Shown here: positions 24,801 to 31,662 of the stretch, piece after piece | How positions within the stretch are numbered: the stretch's first letter is position 1 | Layout: each line of letters opens with the position of its first letter | Source of the DNA: Paralichthys olivaceus | Taxonomy: Eukaryota; Chordata; Actinopteri; Pleuronectiformes; Paralichthyidae | DNA length: 64,000 nucleotides | Reading direction: 5' to 3' | NCBI RefSeq assembly: GCF_024713975.1 | Contig: NC_091108.1 | Span: 4,331,001 to 4,395,000, forward strand | Made by a program: the position numbers and the translations under genes | The notes under the pieces: generated by a model | What the model was told of the DNA's origin: nothing | What the model saw: only the letters and a program-made list of their open reading frames with translations | Databases searched by the model: none

Positions 24801-27800
24801 AATCATTTCTCCCAGCTGAGTAAACAGGTCCAAGGCCTCAGTTGTGTCAGGATTTCAGTTTGACGCTGCAGAAAGATTTCACCATCAGCAGGGATTAGTT
24901 TCAAAGATGAGAACACAAATGACACATTTCTAATAATTGTTTGTCTTTTGGGTATCGCCATTTACATATTCAGCCTTTTAATGTCATGTCATATAATCAG
25001 TTCAAACCTTTGTCATTTCCAGAATCGTATATGTGAGAATTTGGTTTTTAACATCACTGTAAACTGTATCAGATAAGATTTCCATTTGCTAAGTAAACAT
25101 CAGAAAAGTTACCAGAGCAGTGTTGAGTCTGTGATTAAATATCTAGTTTTTAGTTTATTTACTGTGACAACTTCTTTAATCCAGTTTCCGGCTGGTGCCG
25201 TTTCTGACGGAGCTGCGTGCCGTGATGGACTGGGTTTGGACCGACACCTCGCTGTCTCTGTCCAGCTGGATCTGTGTGGAGGACATCTACGCTCACATCT
25301 TCATCCTGAAATGCTGGAGAGAGTCTGAGAAGGTGTTTTTTTATCGTGGCATCAGTCTGGTGTGAAAAGAATCGCTCCTCAGAGCCAGAGCCTGTCATTC
25401 AGGAATTCAGGCTAAAATTCATTTCTATCAAAGTCGAACATTTTCTTCTAAAAACTCCCTCATGTTTCTACTTTATGGCTTAAGAAGAATAATTTCTGAT
25501 CTGCTCAGTGGTGGATGAAAGCAAAATTTATGGGCTCTAAAAGAGATATGTTGTGTGTGTGGTGCCCAGTCTTCCCGCTGGCGCAATAAAAACGTCTTTA
25601 TTCTCTGCCTCTCTATTGTAAATATTGCACTCTTGCAATCTGTCCAGGTTCAATCTGCAAGTACCTCCTGTACTTCAAGTTTTTGTTCCATCTTTACTGA
25701 TATTGCCCTGAACAGATTAATTGTCTGAATGGATTTTAAAAAGTGCTGGCACAAAATACACAAGTGTCAGCAGCTCTCAGCAACTCTACCGACTCTAACT
25801 ACTGTCGTCTGTCCATTTAAAAGAATCCTTCTCGTTGTTCTCCATGTAGAGGTACCCGCAGCCCCGAGGCCAGAAGAAGAAGAAGGTGGTGAAGTACGGG
25901 ATGGGAGGGATGATCGTGATGCTGCTGATCTGCATCGTCTGGTTCCCGTTGCTTTTTATGTCTCTCGTCAAATCTGTGGCTGGAGTTGTCAACACGCCGC
26001 TGGACGTCACGTTTGAAATCACCCTGGCTGGTTTTCAGGTGAGGACGTGTTTTCTTTTGTCAAACCATGTATAGCAACACAGGGTCAGCAAGGAAAATAA
26101 CAGGAAACCAGAGCCTGTTAATGTCACAAAACAATCTTTTGATTTCAAGTGCAGGTACATTTTAAAGGTTTAGTGTGTGGAATTTAGTGACATCTAGTGG
26201 TAAAGGTGCAGCTGAACACCCCTCACCTCAGCCTCCACTTCCTAACATAACACAGAAGCTGTGGCAGACTTCAGCTCAAAAGGTTTAGTTTAGTCTGGGC
26301 TACTGTAAAAAAAACATGGCGGCCTCTTCAGAGAGGACCTGCTCCTGATGTAAATATAAAGTATTTAAATATAAAGGCCCATTTTTCAGGGTATTAACAC
26401 GACTTGAAGCTGCTTTCTTTAAATGTCCTCTCCTTGCAGCCCATCTTCACTATGAGCGCTCAGCAAAAGCAACTGCAGAATGTGACGCCTGACGAATTTG
26501 AAAAGTTTAAAAAGAGATTTGCTGACGACGTAAGTATAAAACAATATACGTTATAAACATCAGCCCCCACACATATAATGCATGTGTCATCGTGTTTATG
26601 TTTTTATTGTTTGCTGTGGAAAAGACGAGTGGCAGCACCGATCACAGGGTTAAATTCCCACATCATTTAAACTGCTCTTTTAAACCAGGCAGTGATGTTG
26701 AGACATTTAATTTAAAACCACTAATTGTGCTTGAGACAAACTTAGGAAGTCAGGGGAGCTTTGAAATCAGTTGGACTTATCCTCTGGAGAAAATAGGTTT
26801 TTGTTTTTGTGTAAAAATCACAATCAATCCAACAGTTATTGAAAGATCCACACGTAGCTTTGTAGTTCAAATCTTTAATAAAACTAAACATAACATATCA
26901 ATGTAAAATGCATTAGTGGGAGTCTCTCTTACAGTGTGTTATTAATTGTTTTTGTGTTGGTGTTGTTAGGAAGCCCTGCAGTGGCTGGAGGGCTACATGC
27001 CAGAGGATCTGATCATCGCTGAGCTGAAAGGCAGCTCCAACTCTCTGTGGACCATCAGCCCACCCAGCAGATCCAACCTGATCGACATGTTGGGCACCGC
27101 TGAGGACTTCTCCATCACTGTGACCTGGTCTGTGCAAAGGTATGACAAAACGTCCACTCACCACTGTATCTCATCGTGTAGGAGTTATAATATAATATGA
27201 TATAAAGGTGGCACGCTCACAAACACCTGCTCTTCCTCTTAATCTCAGAAACCTCAGTCTCGGTGCCAAGGCTGAAACAGCGGCTGGGAAACGAGTGACG
27301 TCTCTGGACCAGAAAACTAAGGAGGACCTCATAATTGTCCTGAATGGGACAGGAAATGCTTCTCACGTGTGAGTCTATCAGCTGCACTAATATCATTCAG
27401 TCCCACAGATAGATTCCTGTACGTACTGTATATACTCTGTGTCATCATTTATAATGTATTTATGTATTTTGCTACAGTAACAGCCTCTTTTCCTCTTTTT
27501 TCTCTGCAGGACTCTAACAAATATCTTTCCTCGTTATATCCGAGCGCCCAGTGACTCCGATGCCAAACCTGTCGACCACCTTTATAAAGGTTACAGTCGC
27601 CTTCTTTATCGCTGCATAGTTCAAGATTTAATTTCTGTTTGACAAGAAAAAAAAAACTACACAGCGAATAAAAACCTGTGCCACCAGAATCATTTGAAAG
27701 ATTTTAATATTACAATAAAAGCATGAGACTGTATTGTTTTTGTAATTGATGTAGTGTTTAATGTTTTTGTTTTATTCTGACTGAATTACTGCCACAATGT

Positions 27801-28393
27801 CAGATGAAAAGATGATGGACATAGATTTGACGTTGATGCGACCTGAGAGTGGCTCCGATCAGATCCAGGAATGGTGGATTGTCAACCAGACAGAGCTCGG
27901 CCCGATAGAGAAGAGGACTCCCAAAAACATGTTTGCAGCCGGGCTGGAGGTTTACGTGTTCAGTGACCAAGTCAGTCCGCCCAGTTTGGGATTCCTGGCT
28001 GGATACGGGTGAGTGACCTTAAAAACTGTGGAGTTTCTAAATTTCTATCCCCTTTCCACTCCGCCTACCAGCAGGAGAACTAAGATTACAAGGAATTCAA
28101 AAACTTAACTGAACATTTCCTTCCTCCCTTCCCTGTCCAGGATCATGGGCCTGTACGCCTCGGTCGTTCTGGTCATCGGCAAATTTGTCCGCGAGTTCTT
28201 CAGCGGTATTTCCCACACCATCATGTTCGAGGAGCTCCCCAACGTGGATCGCATCCTCAAGCTGTGCACGGACATCTTCCTGGTCCGAGAGACAGGGGAG
28301 CTGGACCTGGAGGAGGACATGTACGCCAAACTCATCTTCCTCTACCGCTCGCCAGAAACCATGATCAAGTGGACCCGGGAGAAAACTCAGTGA
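1..28393 (+). CDS. piezo2: piezo2, mechanosensitive cation channel (5' partial gene, 38 exons)
   Basis: Piezo2 is a trimeric plasma-membrane cation channel opened by membrane tension, used in touch and proprioception. Thirty-eight GT-AG exons join in one frame (6,546 coding nt, 2,181 codons plus stop at 28391-28393); roughly the first quarter of the protein is upstream of the window. Order seen: blade membrane units (to about 11231), long beam helix (11322-12242), clasp/plug/latch region (12511-15618), charged cytosolic loops, last blade helices, anchor, outer helix, extracellular cap, inner helix and C-terminal domain. The beam, the [10 protein letters not shown] exon and the C-terminus match Piezo2 better than Piezo1, and napg next door fits the PIEZO2 locus. 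Teleosts can carry piezo2a and piezo2b; I cannot tell which this is. Exons are listed separately below; structural assignments are by homology. Confidence 0.96.
94..2591 (+). other. piezo2 intron 1 (2.5 kb)
   Basis: Intron between two exons that join in frame. It holds a 17-nt C run at 1213-1229 and AT-rich sequence. I see no exon, RNA gene or recognisable mobile element in it. Confidence 0.8.
2592..2881 (+). CDS. piezo2: piezo2 exon 2: acidic low-complexity cytosolic loop
   Basis: Starts after TTCAG and ends before GTACTG. It encodes [17 protein letters not shown], matching the Piezo2 loop, then a Glu/Lys-rich tract at about 2680-2740 built from GAG/AAG codons, then a Ser/Pro/Thr-rich tail. 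It enters completing a split codon and leaves with one base. The Glu/Lys tract is probably disordered and its length may vary between individuals. Confidence 0.93.
2882..4592 (+). other. piezo2 intron 2 (1.7 kb)
   Basis: AT-rich intron flanked by a GTACTG donor and a pyrimidine-rich acceptor. No recognisable feature inside. Confidence 0.8.
4593..4753 (+). CDS. piezo2: piezo2 exon 3: start of a blade membrane unit
   Basis: Encodes an amphipathic stretch ([20 protein letters not shown]) followed by [18 protein letters not shown], which matches the conserved WWLLELHIIKIV segment of Piezo blades. Ends in phase 0 before GTAAAG. Confidence 0.94.
4754..5534 (+). other. piezo2 intron 3
   Basis: AT-rich 781-bp intron; no recognisable feature. 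Confidence 0.75.
5535..5711 (+). CDS. piezo2: piezo2 exon 4: paired transmembrane helices
   Basis: Fifty-nine codons beginning [18 protein letters not shown], with two hydrophobic stretches separated by QYRPLASS. Phase 0 at both ends; acceptor GCAG, donor GTAAAC. Confidence 0.94.
5817..5939 (+). CDS. piezo2: piezo2 exon 5: polar inter-helix loop
   Basis: Forty-one codons including [16 protein letters not shown], a conserved Piezo2 loop. Phase 0 at both ends. The preceding intron is only 105 bp. Confidence 0.93.
5940..6362 (+). other. piezo2 intron 5
   Basis: A 423-bp AT-rich intron with a short TG run near 6270; nothing else seen. Confidence 0.75.
6363..6563 (+). CDS. piezo2: piezo2 exon 6: membrane helices with amphipathic linker
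   Basis: Sixty-seven codons running from [20 protein letters not shown] to [15 protein letters not shown]. Phase 0 at both ends; donor GTGCAG. The following 93-nt intron has no in-frame stop and so stays open if retained. Confidence 0.94.
6657..6861 (+). CDS. piezo2: piezo2 exon 7: membrane helices with RRRRK loop
   Basis: Encodes [16 protein letters not shown], a basic [16 protein letters not shown] turn and [15 protein letters not shown], all close to Piezo2. Ends with one base of a split Gly/Asp codon. Confidence 0.95.
6862..7405 (+). other. piezo2 intron 7
   Basis: A 544-bp AT-rich intron; nothing recognised. Confidence 0.75.
7406..7507 (+). CDS. piezo2: piezo2 exon 8
   Basis: Encodes DYPWRF followed by [20 protein letters not shown], the conserved Piezo loop ending in the KPNPxFLIYDF motif that is completed by the next exon. 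Confidence 0.94.
7710..7875 (+). CDS. piezo2: piezo2 exon 9
   Basis: Continues [20 protein letters not shown] and then an acidic cytosolic stretch with [12 protein letters not shown]. Ends with two bases (AG) before GTAACA. Confidence 0.93.
7876..9870 (+). other. piezo2 intron 9 (2.0 kb)
   Basis: The second largest repeat-free piezo2 intron. Contains A-rich runs near 7600 and 8490 and no recognisable exon or transposon. A 90-codon open stretch near 8581 has no coding resemblance. Confidence 0.75.
9871..10114 (+). CDS. piezo2: piezo2 exon 10: blade transmembrane unit
   Basis: Encodes [20 protein letters not shown], then [18 protein letters not shown], then [20 protein letters not shown], the signature of a Piezo blade unit of several helices. 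Phase 0 exit at GTGAGT. Confidence 0.96.
10223..10340 (+). CDS. piezo2: piezo2 exon 11
   Basis: Encodes [24 protein letters not shown] and a short polar tail. The CWLxQxxSLxCTxK pattern is conserved in Piezo1 and Piezo2. Confidence 0.94.
10341..11074 (+). other. piezo2 intron 11
   Basis: A 734-bp intron. The segment around 10860-10940 (CTGCAGCCCAGTTTCCCCC, then ATTGGATAATAAATTTGA) resembles the tail of an old dispersed fish repeat, but I cannot assign a family. Confidence 0.6.
11075..11231 (+). CDS. piezo2: piezo2 exon 12: last blade helices before the beam
   Basis: Encodes [20 protein letters not shown] and [20 protein letters not shown], nearly invariant in Piezo channels. Ends with two bases of an Arg codon. 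Confidence 0.96.
11322..11411 (+). CDS. piezo2: piezo2 exon 13: beam helix, first part
   Basis: Encodes [20 protein letters not shown] and [11 protein letters not shown]. By homology this is the start of the long intracellular beam helix that links blade motion to the pore. The [12 protein letters not shown] sequence is Piezo2-specific (Piezo1 differs). Confidence 0.95.
11412..12123 (+). other. piezo2 intron 13
   Basis: A 712-bp AT-rich intron splitting the beam; no recognisable feature. Confidence 0.75.
12124..12242 (+). CDS. piezo2: piezo2 exon 14: beam helix, second part
   Basis: Encodes [19 protein letters not shown], the charged C-terminal half of the beam, then an acidic PEDDDD end. 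Leaves one base, so the next exon is frame-neutral if skipped. Confidence 0.95.
12511..12579 (+). CDS. piezo2: piezo2 exon 15: 69-nt cassette-type exon
   Basis: Encodes [14 protein letters not shown] preceded by a basic stretch. The motif is present in human PIEZO2. The exon is a multiple of three with matching flanking phases, so inclusion or skipping keeps the frame. By position it lies at the lateral plug/latch region below the beam. Confidence 0.93.
12580..13752 (+). other. piezo2 intron 15 with GT microsatellite
   Basis: A 1.17-kb intron. A GT run with two C interruptions occupies 12763-12810. No other recognisable feature. Confidence 0.8.
12763..12810. repeat. GT microsatellite (piezo2 intron 15)
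   Basis: About 24 GT units with C interruptions. Confidence 0.95.
13753..13856 (+). CDS. piezo2: piezo2 exon 16: [11 protein letters not shown] plus poly-Glu
   Basis: Encodes [16 protein letters not shown] and a run of eight Glu, then [11 protein letters not shown]. SGDYxLFExDSEEEEE is conserved in Piezo1 and Piezo2. Phase 0 exit. Confidence 0.95.
13857..14428 (+). other. piezo2 intron 16
   Basis: A 572-bp intron with a 13-nt C run at 13885-13897; nothing else seen. Confidence 0.75.
14429..14527 (+). CDS. piezo2: piezo2 exon 17: 99-nt cassette-type exon
   Basis: Thirty-three codons, phase 0 at both ends, encoding [20 protein letters not shown] and [13 protein letters not shown], an amphipathic helix-like segment. 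The human isoform I remember joins SAFQ directly to FVYQAWITDP, so this is probably an alternative exon. Confidence 0.85.
14528..15313 (+). other. piezo2 intron 17
   Basis: A 786-bp AT-rich intron with an A-rich run near 14900; nothing recognised. Confidence 0.75.
15314..15434 (+). CDS. piezo2: piezo2 exon 18
   Basis: Encodes [20 protein letters not shown] and then a strongly basic tail ([16 protein letters not shown]). The YxAWITDPKxALR motif is the Piezo2 form of the segment after SAFQ. Confidence 0.94.
15547..15618 (+). CDS. piezo2: piezo2 exon 19: 72-nt exon with tandem acceptor
   Basis: Encodes [20 protein letters not shown] plus SGGP. Both flanking introns are phase 1, so skipping keeps frame. 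The acceptor is CAGCAG at 15541-15546, so either AG could be used and would add or drop one residue; I chose the second. Confidence 0.85.
15716..15882 (+). CDS. piezo2: piezo2 exon 20
   Basis: Encodes [20 protein letters not shown] and [20 protein letters not shown], near-identical to Piezo2. Phase 0 exit at GTACAA. Confidence 0.96.
16126..16319 (+). CDS. piezo2: piezo2 exon 21: Ser/Arg-rich cytosolic loop
   Basis: Encodes [20 protein letters not shown], matching GNVPTRESIHMYY of human PIEZO2, then an Arg-rich patch ([10 protein letters not shown]) and [12 protein letters not shown]. Ends with two bases (AG), as does the next exon. Confidence 0.94.
16320..16878 (+). other. piezo2 intron 21
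   Basis: A 559-bp intron; nothing recognised. Confidence 0.75.
16879..17052 (+). CDS. piezo2: piezo2 exon 22: 174-nt cassette-type exon
   Basis: Fifty-eight codons between phase-2 introns, encoding [28 protein letters not shown] and [14 protein letters not shown] related [18 protein letters not shown] segment occurs in some mammalian Piezo2 isoforms and is missing from others. Skipping it joins DSIS directly to SEATQC, in frame. Confidence 0.88.
17053..17353 (+). other. piezo2 intron 22
   Basis: A 301-bp intron; nothing recognised. Confidence 0.7.
17354..18001 (+). CDS. piezo2: piezo2 exon 23: large acidic loop exon
   Basis: The largest piezo2 exon in the window (648 nt). It opens with [20 protein letters not shown], matching human PIEZO2, continues with about 110 residues rich in Glu, Gly and Trp-Gly/Glu repeats, and closes with [15 protein letters not shown] and [14 protein letters not shown], also conserved. 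Ends are fixed and the middle is divergent and longer than in human. Likely a disordered cytosolic loop. Confidence 0.95.
18180..18438 (+). CDS. piezo2: piezo2 exon 24: blade helices near the pore
   Basis: Encodes [36 protein letters not shown] and [11 protein letters not shown], strongly conserved across Piezo channels. Phase 0 exit. Confidence 0.97.
18439..18747 (+). other. piezo2 intron 24
   Basis: A 309-bp AT-rich intron; nothing recognised. Confidence 0.7.
18748..18927 (+). CDS. piezo2: piezo2 exon 25
   Basis: Sixty codons including [32 protein letters not shown] and [15 protein letters not shown]. All three blocks are Piezo hallmarks. Phase 0 at both ends. Confidence 0.97.
19003..19309 (+). 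CDS. piezo2: piezo2 exon 26: cytosolic loop with CHGLWDEDD
   Basis: Encodes [20 protein letters not shown], then a Ser/Glu-rich segment with [16 protein letters not shown], then a Ser/Arg-rich end (SARSKRG). Matches the human PIEZO2 loop. Ends with one base; the next coding exon lies 3.67 kb away beyond a LINE insertion. Confidence 0.95.
19381..19404. repeat. AATTC pentanucleotide tail of the LINE
   Basis: Four to five tandem AATTC units mark the 3' terminus of the antisense LINE. Confidence 0.85.
20104..22800 (-). CDS. LINE ORF2 fragment: endonuclease (partial) and reverse transcriptase
   Basis: About 898 codons open without a stop on the - strand (the nominal first codon is TTG; the first ATG is three codons in). 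It begins inside the apurinic-type endonuclease: [12 protein letters not shown] near residue 80 and LSDHFLL further on are endonuclease motifs, while the N-terminal third of that domain is missing. Reverse-transcriptase motifs follow: [49 protein letters not shown] and [11 protein letters not shown], the YADD centre near residue 618. The C-terminus ([17 protein letters not shown]) is typical of fish L2. The truncation should prevent autonomous movement. Confidence 0.92.
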   Translation of the reverse strand: MYYMNYTFLFSELWINCLILCKSLYNSFENLRTSLVHPSLTSHKPINIVIIYRPPAPYSEFLSEFSEFLSELVLKTDQIIIAGDFNIHVDVANDSFSSAFKSIIDSIGFTQHVNQPTHCLNHTLDLVLTYGIDIENVTIFQQNPLLSDHFLLTFEFRIVNYVNSGRKVYYSRCLSDKTVHKFKELLPSSLPSQPCVSTIQEDYQNLTPTLVDNFVNSTAASLKTALEAVAPLKKKRVSQRRLAPWYNSQTRVLKQTSRKLERKWRSTNRQDFHLAWKNSLINYKKALRNAQTSYYSLLIEENRNNPRFLFSTVARLTESHTSTDPSIPLDLRSNDFMSFFANKITTIRDKINDLLPVNNTDSLSGPETIAPDLCLNKFYSIDLPELTSLVSSSKPTTCQLDSVPTRLFKEVLPLIDSSILNQINMSLLTGYVPQAFKVAVIKPLLKKPTLDPEVLANYRPISNLPFISKILEKAVANQLCGYLDSNGLLEKFQSGFRTYHSTETALLKVTNDLLMASDDGLVSVLVLLDLSAAFDTIDHKILLQRLEQHIGIKGTALHWFKSYLSDRFQFVNVNNDSSMHMQVNHGVPQGSVLGPILFTLYMLPLGNIIRQHHIQFHCYADDTQLYISLKHDESNRLVQLQECLEDIKAWMTQNFLLLNSDKTEVVVIGPKHLRETLSDQIVTLDGVSLASSSTVRNLGVLFDQDMSFDPHIKLVSRTAFFHLRNINKIRNILSKQDAEKLVHAFVTSRLDYCNSLLAGCSMKTVKSLQLVQNAAARVLTGTRRRDHITPVLASLHWLPVKFRIEFKILLLTFKALNNHAPSYIKELITPYYPSRSLRSQNTGSLVVPRVCKSRAGGRTFSYQAPLLWNQLPLWVREADTVSAFKVKLKTFLFDKAYS
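22980..23112 (+). CDS. piezo2: piezo2 exon 27
   Basis: Completes [14 protein letters not shown], matching human RGSTSTRNSSQKGSS, then [20 protein letters not shown]. It restores the piezo2 frame directly after the LINE-bearing intron. Ends with two bases (CG) before GTAACG. Confidence 0.95.
23113..23691 (+). other. piezo2 intron 27
   Basis: A 579-bp intron; nothing recognised. Confidence 0.75.
23692..23839 (+). CDS. piezo2: piezo2 exon 28
   Basis: Encodes [20 protein letters not shown], then [18 protein letters not shown] and [11 protein letters not shown], a nearly invariant Piezo block of the last blade unit. Confidence 0.97.
23936..24147 (+). CDS. piezo2: piezo2 exon 29
   Basis: Encodes [38 protein letters not shown] and [16 protein letters not shown]. 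One Ala shorter than human in KHSAAADITS. Ends with two bases of a Lys codon. Confidence 0.97.
24148..24622 (+). other. piezo2 intron 29
   Basis: A 475-bp intron with a CT-rich tract before the acceptor; nothing else seen. Confidence 0.75.
24623..24781 (+). CDS. piezo2: piezo2 exon 30
   Basis: Encodes [38 protein letters not shown] and VNLFLFQG, among the most conserved Piezo residues, leading into the anchor. Confidence 0.97.
24782..25184 (+). other. piezo2 intron 30
   Basis: A 403-bp intron; nothing recognised. Confidence 0.75.
25185..25332 (+). CDS. piezo2: piezo2 exon 31: anchor domain
   Basis: Encodes [20 protein letters not shown], then [18 protein letters not shown]. The Glu of LTELRAV (codon 25210-25212) aligns with mouse Piezo1 E2133, a known determinant of pore conductance and block. 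Phase 0 exit. Confidence 0.97.
25333..25849 (+). other. piezo2 intron 31
   Basis: A 517-bp intron; nothing recognised. Confidence 0.75.
25850..26038 (+). CDS. piezo2: piezo2 exon 32: anchor end and outer pore helix
   Basis: Encodes [17 protein letters not shown], with the four-Lys stretch (25874-25885), followed by the outer helix [20 protein letters not shown] and the start of the extracellular cap. Phase 0 at both ends. Confidence 0.97.
26039..26439 (+). other. piezo2 intron 32, mostly a dispersed repeat
   Basis: A 401-bp intron, most of which is the repeat annotated at 26159-26400. Confidence 0.7.
26159..26400. repeat. Dispersed fish repeat (class not assigned)
   Basis: Contains GTGTGGAATTTAGTGACATC, TAGTGGTAAAGGTGCAGCTG, then GCTACTGTAAAAAAAACATG followed by GCGGCCTC and CAGAGAGGACCTGCTCC. 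I recognise this order from a short interspersed sequence common in percomorph genomes. No clear terminal inverted repeats or coding capacity are visible. Confidence 0.55.
26440..26529 (+). CDS. piezo2: piezo2 exon 33: cap domain start
   Basis: Encodes [20 protein letters not shown] and [10 protein letters not shown]. The FTMSAQQ motif begins the extracellular cap in all Piezo channels. An N-V-T sequon is present. Phase 0 at both ends. Confidence 0.96.
26530..26969 (+). other. piezo2 intron 33
   Basis: A 440-bp intron; an open stretch at 26592-26906 has no coding resemblance. Confidence 0.75.
26970..27139 (+). CDS. piezo2: piezo2 exon 34: cap domain
   Basis: Encodes [20 protein letters not shown], then [10 protein letters not shown] and [12 protein letters not shown]. 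The [11 protein letters not shown] motif is conserved in the cap. Ends with two bases (AG). Confidence 0.96.
27249..27368 (+). CDS. piezo2: piezo2 exon 35: cap domain
   Basis: Encodes [20 protein letters not shown] and [13 protein letters not shown]. Sequons at N-L-S, N-G-T and N-A-S would be extracellular. The RNLSLGAK start matches human PIEZO2; the rest diverges. Confidence 0.94.
27510..27589 (+). CDS. piezo2: piezo2 exon 36: cap domain
   Basis: Encodes [20 protein letters not shown] and VDHLYK. The [10 protein letters not shown] motif corresponds to IYPYYVKAPSDS in human. Confidence 0.94.
27804..28008 (+). CDS. piezo2: piezo2 exon 37: end of cap, entry to inner helix
   Basis: Encodes [20 protein letters not shown] and [32 protein letters not shown] leads from the cap into the pore-lining inner helix. 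Ends with two bases of a Gly codon. Confidence 0.96.
28141..28393 (+). CDS. piezo2: piezo2 exon 38: inner pore helix, C-terminal domain and stop
   Basis: Encodes [20 protein letters not shown], then [15 protein letters not shown] and [16 protein letters not shown], then TGA. The MFEE residues at 28223-28234 align with mouse Piezo1 M2493, F2494, E2495 and E2496, which form the cytosolic constriction and ion-selectivity site; all are kept. The whole pore-lining helix and intracellular gate lie on this one exon. Confidence 0.98.
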
Positions 28394-29660
28394 AACTCAG
28401 TGAGCGGACATTAAGTCATGGAGTCTTTTTTCTGGAGATGCTGGGTGGTGTGAGCCGCTACTTCAGCCTGTTTACCAGCTGAGGGAACACAAAGCCACTG
28501 AGGATCAGGTGTGTCCTCCTCAAATTGAGCTCTGATGGCGGTGACGCAGCGTTAGCTCCACACAAAAACACTTTTTTGAGTTAAGAACTGATATTTTTTA
28601 CTCTTAATTGATGAAAAACAGCAACAAATTGCAGTTACATTATTAACGATTGAGCACAAATTTGCCGGTGCTGTATTTATCTCACAAAACCTGGCTCGGT
28701 TTGAAAAGCAGCTGGTGTTCAGTTGGAGATGGACAAATCTTTCTGGGACAATTTTCCCTAAGTTATAAAAAGTCTCCTGATATAAAGGTGGATTTTTTGT
28801 CAAACACCCGCCGCTGCTCTTCACGCCTGTCGTCTTACATTTACACAATCGCACAGCAGGCGGAGAGAAGCTCACACTGGCTGCAACATTACACTTTAAG
28901 GGCTTCCCACCAAAGATCGCTGCACAATTAATGACCACATGAGCACAATCTTGTAATTTCTCCAACTGGAACACTTTGATTGTGGGACTGTGCAATACTG
29001 AGCTCCTGTTTCTCCCGACGTGGACCGAAAGAAAAAGGCAAGCCCCACTTTTTTTTTCTTTTTTTTTTAAACGTCAGAGGCCACATGGGAAACTCTCCAG
29101 AGACACGATAAACCGAAAACATCAGACAATCTTTACTTGCCTTATTTTGTTTGTATGAGATGAACTGAAACTCTAATCAACTACATATCTTTCTCAGGAA
29201 GAGCTGTTTTCACAGATATTGTAAGTGTTTAATGTTGCAACATGTAGGCTTCGACGGATTTAAAAGATTGTGAGACCGAAGAAGCACTGAGAACTATTTA
29301 AACGGCATGAAACTTAAAATGTGGATATTGTTCAGACGGACCGACACTGACTATGTTTACCGCACATGGACACAGATAATAAGACTGCAATCAGAAAGTA
29401 CATTTCATCGCTGTGGACTTTTTTTCCCCTCCACACAGAACGAGATTATTTGCCAATCATCTGAATCACCTACAGGTTGGCTCGAGTCGAAACCAGCAGA
29501 GGGATGTTTCTGAATCAGGGTAACGTGCATTAGGTGGTCGACTCTCGCACATCACTTGTGAACCTCTCGCTGTTTTTAACATTCACGAACACTGTGGCAC
29601 CCACAGCTGTGCAGTCAGTCGTCAAGGAAAAATACAAATAAAAGATTCCTCACATGAAGG
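28394..29660 (+). other. piezo2: piezo2 3' untranslated region (inferred)
   Basis: Non-coding sequence after the stop codon, taken to the first convincing AATAAA at 29637-29642. A T-rich stretch lies near 29050. No other feature recognised; the true transcript end is unknown. Confidence 0.5.
29637..29642 (+). promoter_or_regulatory. Candidate poly(A) signal of piezo2
   Basis: A canonical AATAAA 1.24 kb after the stop codon. Other A-rich hexamers occur further on, so use is a guess. Confidence 0.45.
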
Positions 29661-31527
29661 GCTCTAACGTGAAGCCCTTTGGTCCAAACTATGCATTAGA
29701 GGACACTGTAGCATGAAAGAGAAACTTCATTATTCATTTTCATTACATGTACATTCAAATTTAAAGGGATGGGATGAGGAGGAATGAAATGTGAAGATGT
29801 ACCTGTATGTTAAGGTAATGTGGTATTATAGAGGTCCAGAGATCTGCAAATAAAACGTCTGGAAAGGTGTTGAGCTTCTGTTCTTGGCTGCACGCCGATT
29901 GCAGCTTGATTGAATTTAGCTGCTGGGCCTTGGCGCAGGGATGCATTCAGTGTCCATCAAGTTCAGTTTACATTTTCACCCCTTTTTTCTTCTTTTTGTT
30001 TGTCACTAGTATTTCTTTTTTAATTGCATATCATAATAATATATATTTTTTAAGTGCTTTAACACAGTGAGTGAACCTGGTGGTACTACATCTGGATTGG
30101 TGACCCACACAAGGAGCAGTTCAGCCATTCTCACATTTAGGTTCACTCAAGTCCACTTTCATTGTTGCTAATGCACAGATGCACTACACTCGTTCAGAAT
30201 GGGAGGGAATCAGAAAAGTAGCATGAATGTGTGCAAATATCGCTTAACAGGGAGAGAGCATTAGCCTCATCAAAGATAAATAGGTCTGAGGAAGCTACAC
30301 AGTCATTACATGTCTGTCAGAGGCTGGTTCAGTGCAGACGTGCAGCCGCCGTTCGTCTCACTGATGTGGAAAATTTGTCTGCTAACTCATTTAAGAAAAT
30401 GCACAGAGACCATAAAATGCCACACAACGGAAATGTTTATTGATGTGCAAAGTTTTGAGATCAGCTCCTGAATATATATATATATAAATATAAATAAAAG
30501 ACTTGGGCGACAGCACAAATAAAACAATAATGTAAACAATCCCTTTTCTTACTATTCTAATTGTGATATTAGAACATTTTTGATTGGCATTTAAATGACG
30601 TTCTTACAGAGGGGTTTTCACTTTTATAGTCTGAGCAATAAGATAAAGAAATACACAAATCCAACTTTTTAAAGGAAAACAATGGGCTGAATGCACAGAA
30701 CACACCACCACACAGTCCCTTTTTCATGTGTTAGTCACTTTAGTTTGAGGATTTCACGATGGAAGCTGTAATTAAGACACAGCCAAGACATTTTGTTTAA
30801 CATTAAGGTGGACGACACCTCGAGGTAGACAAATGAAAACAGTCTACGATTGGATTTAAGATGCGTCTCCAGGAATTGTACAGTTTTTTAAAAATCTTTA
30901 AGCACTTATGTTCAAGACAATAGTGTGAATCATTTTTATGCATCAATATGAATAATATTAATTCACCATAGCATTGACTTTGATTAAACTTCTCATTAAT
31001 CCAAACATGCATCGACAGACTCATTGCATATTGTTCCAGTAGATCTTCAACAGGCCGCAGCCGTCAATACTGAATATAATATAAGTAAATACAAATAAAC
31101 ACCTATACACTGATCATCTTACTGGGCATATTTATTAGAGCATTTCTGAATAATTATATTTCTATTGTAAACTACCCACAAACAATAACAGCAAAATTTA
31201 CAGCTTCACGGTGACGAGAATAGAACATTTACATACAACAGGCTTTCATACATTATTGAATATTGAACGTTTTCATCACACTGAGGATCCAGCTCAAAGA
31301 AAACAAATAAAAAATCAGTTTAAACGCAACTCTTCTGCAACACCTACTGTAAATGTTGGATTCTTTTTCTTCCTCTTACTATTTTTTGCACAATAAAGAT
31401 TTAAACAGTCGCCTTTCTGAATTTCAGAGCTGAGAGGGTTAGTCAAGGTGTTTTAACTCATACACAGAGGGTGCAGTGGTGGTGGTGGAGCAGCAGATGG
31501 GTTGAGTCGACTCTCTTTAACTGGAGG
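29661..31527. other. Interval between convergent piezo2 and napg, includes napg 3' UTR
   Basis: AT-rich sequence with no coding signal. On the - strand, AATAAA signals (TTTATT on +) occur at 31131-31136 and 30436-30441 and are candidates for the napg transcript end. A short TA run is near 30474-30486. Confidence 0.5.
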
Positions 31528-31662
31528 CTAACACAGCCCCCCCTCATAATCGTCCTCCTCATCGGCCGGCGCCCCGCTAGTGCCACCCTGTGGGGCAGCT
31601 GCAGCCTTCTTCTTCTTTCCTCCTCCTCCGGGTACCCTCAGGGAAATGGCCAGTTTGGCGTA
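31528..31662 (-). CDS. napg: napg exon 11 (last)
   Basis: Encodes YAKLAISLRVPGGGGKKKK, an Ala/Gly-rich linker and the acidic C-terminus ADEEDDYEGGLC, then TAG. The C-terminal acidic tail is shared by gamma-SNAPs. Confidence 0.96.
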   Translation of the reverse strand, partial: YAKLAISLRVPGGGGKKKKAAAAPQGGTSGAPADEEDDYEGGLC

